Assembly (NCBI GenBank): GCA_016929355.1
Contig: JAFGJA010000010.1
Span: 1-5,763 of the forward strand
Direction of reading: 5' to 3'
Length of the DNA stretch: 5,763 bases
From: Anaerolineae bacterium
GTDB lineage: Bacteria > Chloroflexota > Anaerolineae > Aggregatilineales > Aggregatilineaceae
Program-made: the position numbers and the translations under genes
Notes under the pieces: generated by a model
The model's database searches: none
Told to the model about the DNA's origin: nothing
The model's input: only the letters and a program-made list of their open reading frames with translations
Shown: positions 5,170 through 5,763 of the stretch, in pieces
How the letters are laid out: every line of letters begins with the position of its first letter
Numbering within the stretch: the first letter of the stretch is position 1

Positions 5170-5601
5170 GTGGATACGCTAAAACCTTTCAATCCAACTG
5201 TTGATCGGCGTTGGCTTTACCTGCTGGCGGCCTTACTGTGGGGCGCGGTGGGGATCATGCTGTGCTTCCGCGCGTACAGGTGGCTGGCGCAAGAAACGAT
5301 CAGCCGTGAGCTTGCGCTGGCGGGATTAGGCATTGCGGCAGGGGCGGTGATCTACCGCTTCAAATTTGCCAAAATTGCGGATAAAAATATTAAACGCATC
5401 GGCCATTTGCACGAACGGCCCTGCTTATTTGCGTTTCAATCGAAATATACGTACCTGTTGATCGCCTTCATGATGGGCCTGGGGATCGCGCTGCGCCATT
5501 CCCCGATCCCGAAATCGTGTCTGGCGGTGTTGTATATCGGGATCGGGCTGGGATTGTTTCTGTCGAGTCTGCGGTATTACGAGTATGTGAAAGCGGATTA
5601 A
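5170..5601 (+). CDS. Conserved four-helix membrane protein of unknown function (143 aa)
   Basis: I chose the GTG at 5170 because a GAAAGAG stretch (5153-5159) lies 10 nt upstream; an in-frame TTG at 5137 would add 11 residues but has no ribosome binding site. Four hydrophobic helices are visible at about 15-33, 47-63, 92-109 and 115-134, with a basic loop between helices 2 and 3 (RFKFAKIADKNIKRI, 63-77). The motifs FAFQSKYTYLLIAFMM (88-102), LRHSPIPKSCLAVLYIGIG (108-126) and LFLSSLRYY (129-137) look like a conserved family seen in unrelated bacteria as an uncharacterised membrane protein; this is from memory and I know no named function. Polar residues inside helix 3-4 connections (H110, P112, P114) are the likely conserved core. 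It is divergent from sdhA across a 210-bp region, and its stop is followed directly by a GC-rich hairpin. There is no signal peptide other than helix 1. It is very likely a real gene; the role is unknown. Confidence 0.8.
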   Translation: MDTLKPFNPTVDRRWLYLLAALLWGAVGIMLCFRAYRWLAQETISRELALAGLGIAAGAVIYRFKFAKIADKNIKRIGHLHERPCLFAFQSKYTYLLIAFMMGLGIALRHSPIPKSCLAVLYIGIGLGLFLSSLRYYEYVKAD

Positions 5602-5625
5602 CCCCTCCCCATAAACGGAGAGGGG
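5602..5625. repeat. GC-rich stem-loop immediately after the membrane protein gene
   Basis: CCCCTCCCC (5602-5610) and GGAGAGGGG (5617-5625) form a 9-bp stem with one mismatch and a six-base loop, starting at the base after the TAA. It belongs to the same CCCCTCTCC/GGAGAGGGG family as the two following hairpins. Without a T-run it is at best a weak terminator, but its position fits a 3' end structure. Confidence 0.55.
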
Positions 5626-5646
5626 ACTTGAACACTCGACCCGACT

Positions 5647-5673
5647 CCCACTCTCCATTGCGTGGAGAGGGGG
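5647..5673. repeat. GC-rich stem-loop, second copy
   Basis: CTCTCCA (5651-5657) and TGGAGAG (5663-5669) pair perfectly around a TTGCG loop, and the stem extends through one mismatch to CCC (5647-5649) and GGG (5671-5673). It is noncoding, and shares the CTCTCC...GGAGAGGGG layout with its neighbours. Confidence 0.55.
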
Positions 5674-5736
5674 CTGGGGGGCATAGGCATTAAGTTAAGC
5701 CTTCATGTCGTATTTTCGTTTAACCTCACCCCTAAA

Positions 5737-5762
5737 TCCCCTCTCCGCAAGCAGAGAGGGGA
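5737..5762. repeat. GC-rich stem-loop, third copy, at the window edge
   Basis: TCCCCTCTC (5737-5745) pairs perfectly with GAGAGGGGA (5754-5762) around the loop CGCAAGCA. It is preceded by AACCTCACCCCTAAA, the lead-in typical of this repeat family, and echoes CACCTAACC before the palindrome at 1014. The element probably continues past base 5763. Confidence 0.6.
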
Positions 5763-5763
5763 C

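Noticed and set aside
5602..5762. CRISPR array
   Set aside because: The three hairpin units differ in length and sequence and lack regular identical repeats and spacers; no cas gene is present.

Overview
The window looks like chromosomal DNA of a Chloroflexota bacterium, perhaps of the Anaerolineae. This is an inference from the protein styles and the intergenic repeats, namely GTAGGGG...CCCCTAC elements and CCCCTCTCC...GGAGAGGGG hairpins. No rRNA or other taxonomic marker is present. Coding DNA is moderately GC-rich and unusually dense in GATC.

Layout. Bases 1-981 (+) hold the C-terminal part of a sulfite-oxidase-fold molybdopterin oxidoreductase, open at the left edge. It converges, across a perfect 22-bp palindrome, on a small minus-strand gene (1058-1321) that looks like a winged-helix protein. 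Upstream of that gene is the minus-strand succinate dehydrogenase (succinate:quinone oxidoreductase) cluster, read right to left as sdhA (4959-3151), sdhB (3008-2241), sdhC (2087-1740) and sdhD (1735-1421). A 210-bp intergenic region with a 12-bp palindrome separates sdhA from a divergent plus-strand gene (5170-5601) for a conserved four-helix membrane protein of unknown function. The last 160 bases carry three stem-loops of one GC-rich intergenic repeat family.

Function. SdhA (flavoprotein) and SdhB (2Fe-2S, 4Fe-4S and 3Fe-4S clusters) form the catalytic arm of respiratory complex II. SdhC and SdhD are three-helix membrane anchors. Each anchor has a histidine in helix 1 and another in helix 2, giving four potential haem ligands in the layout of diheme enzymes. 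Three quinone-pocket positions known from E. coli are substituted. Together this suggests a diheme (type A) enzyme, possibly working with menaquinone.

The sdhC-sdhD junction is tight (4 nt), but the sdhA-sdhB and sdhB-sdhC gaps are long and each contains a structured repeat with a GTAGGGG end. A related palindrome follows sdhD. I see no mobile-element protein, CRISPR array, tRNA or defence system. The most distinctive material is the repeat pattern inside the sdh cluster, the anchor and quinone-site chemistry, and the candidate operators in front of sdhA and the small winged-helix gene.
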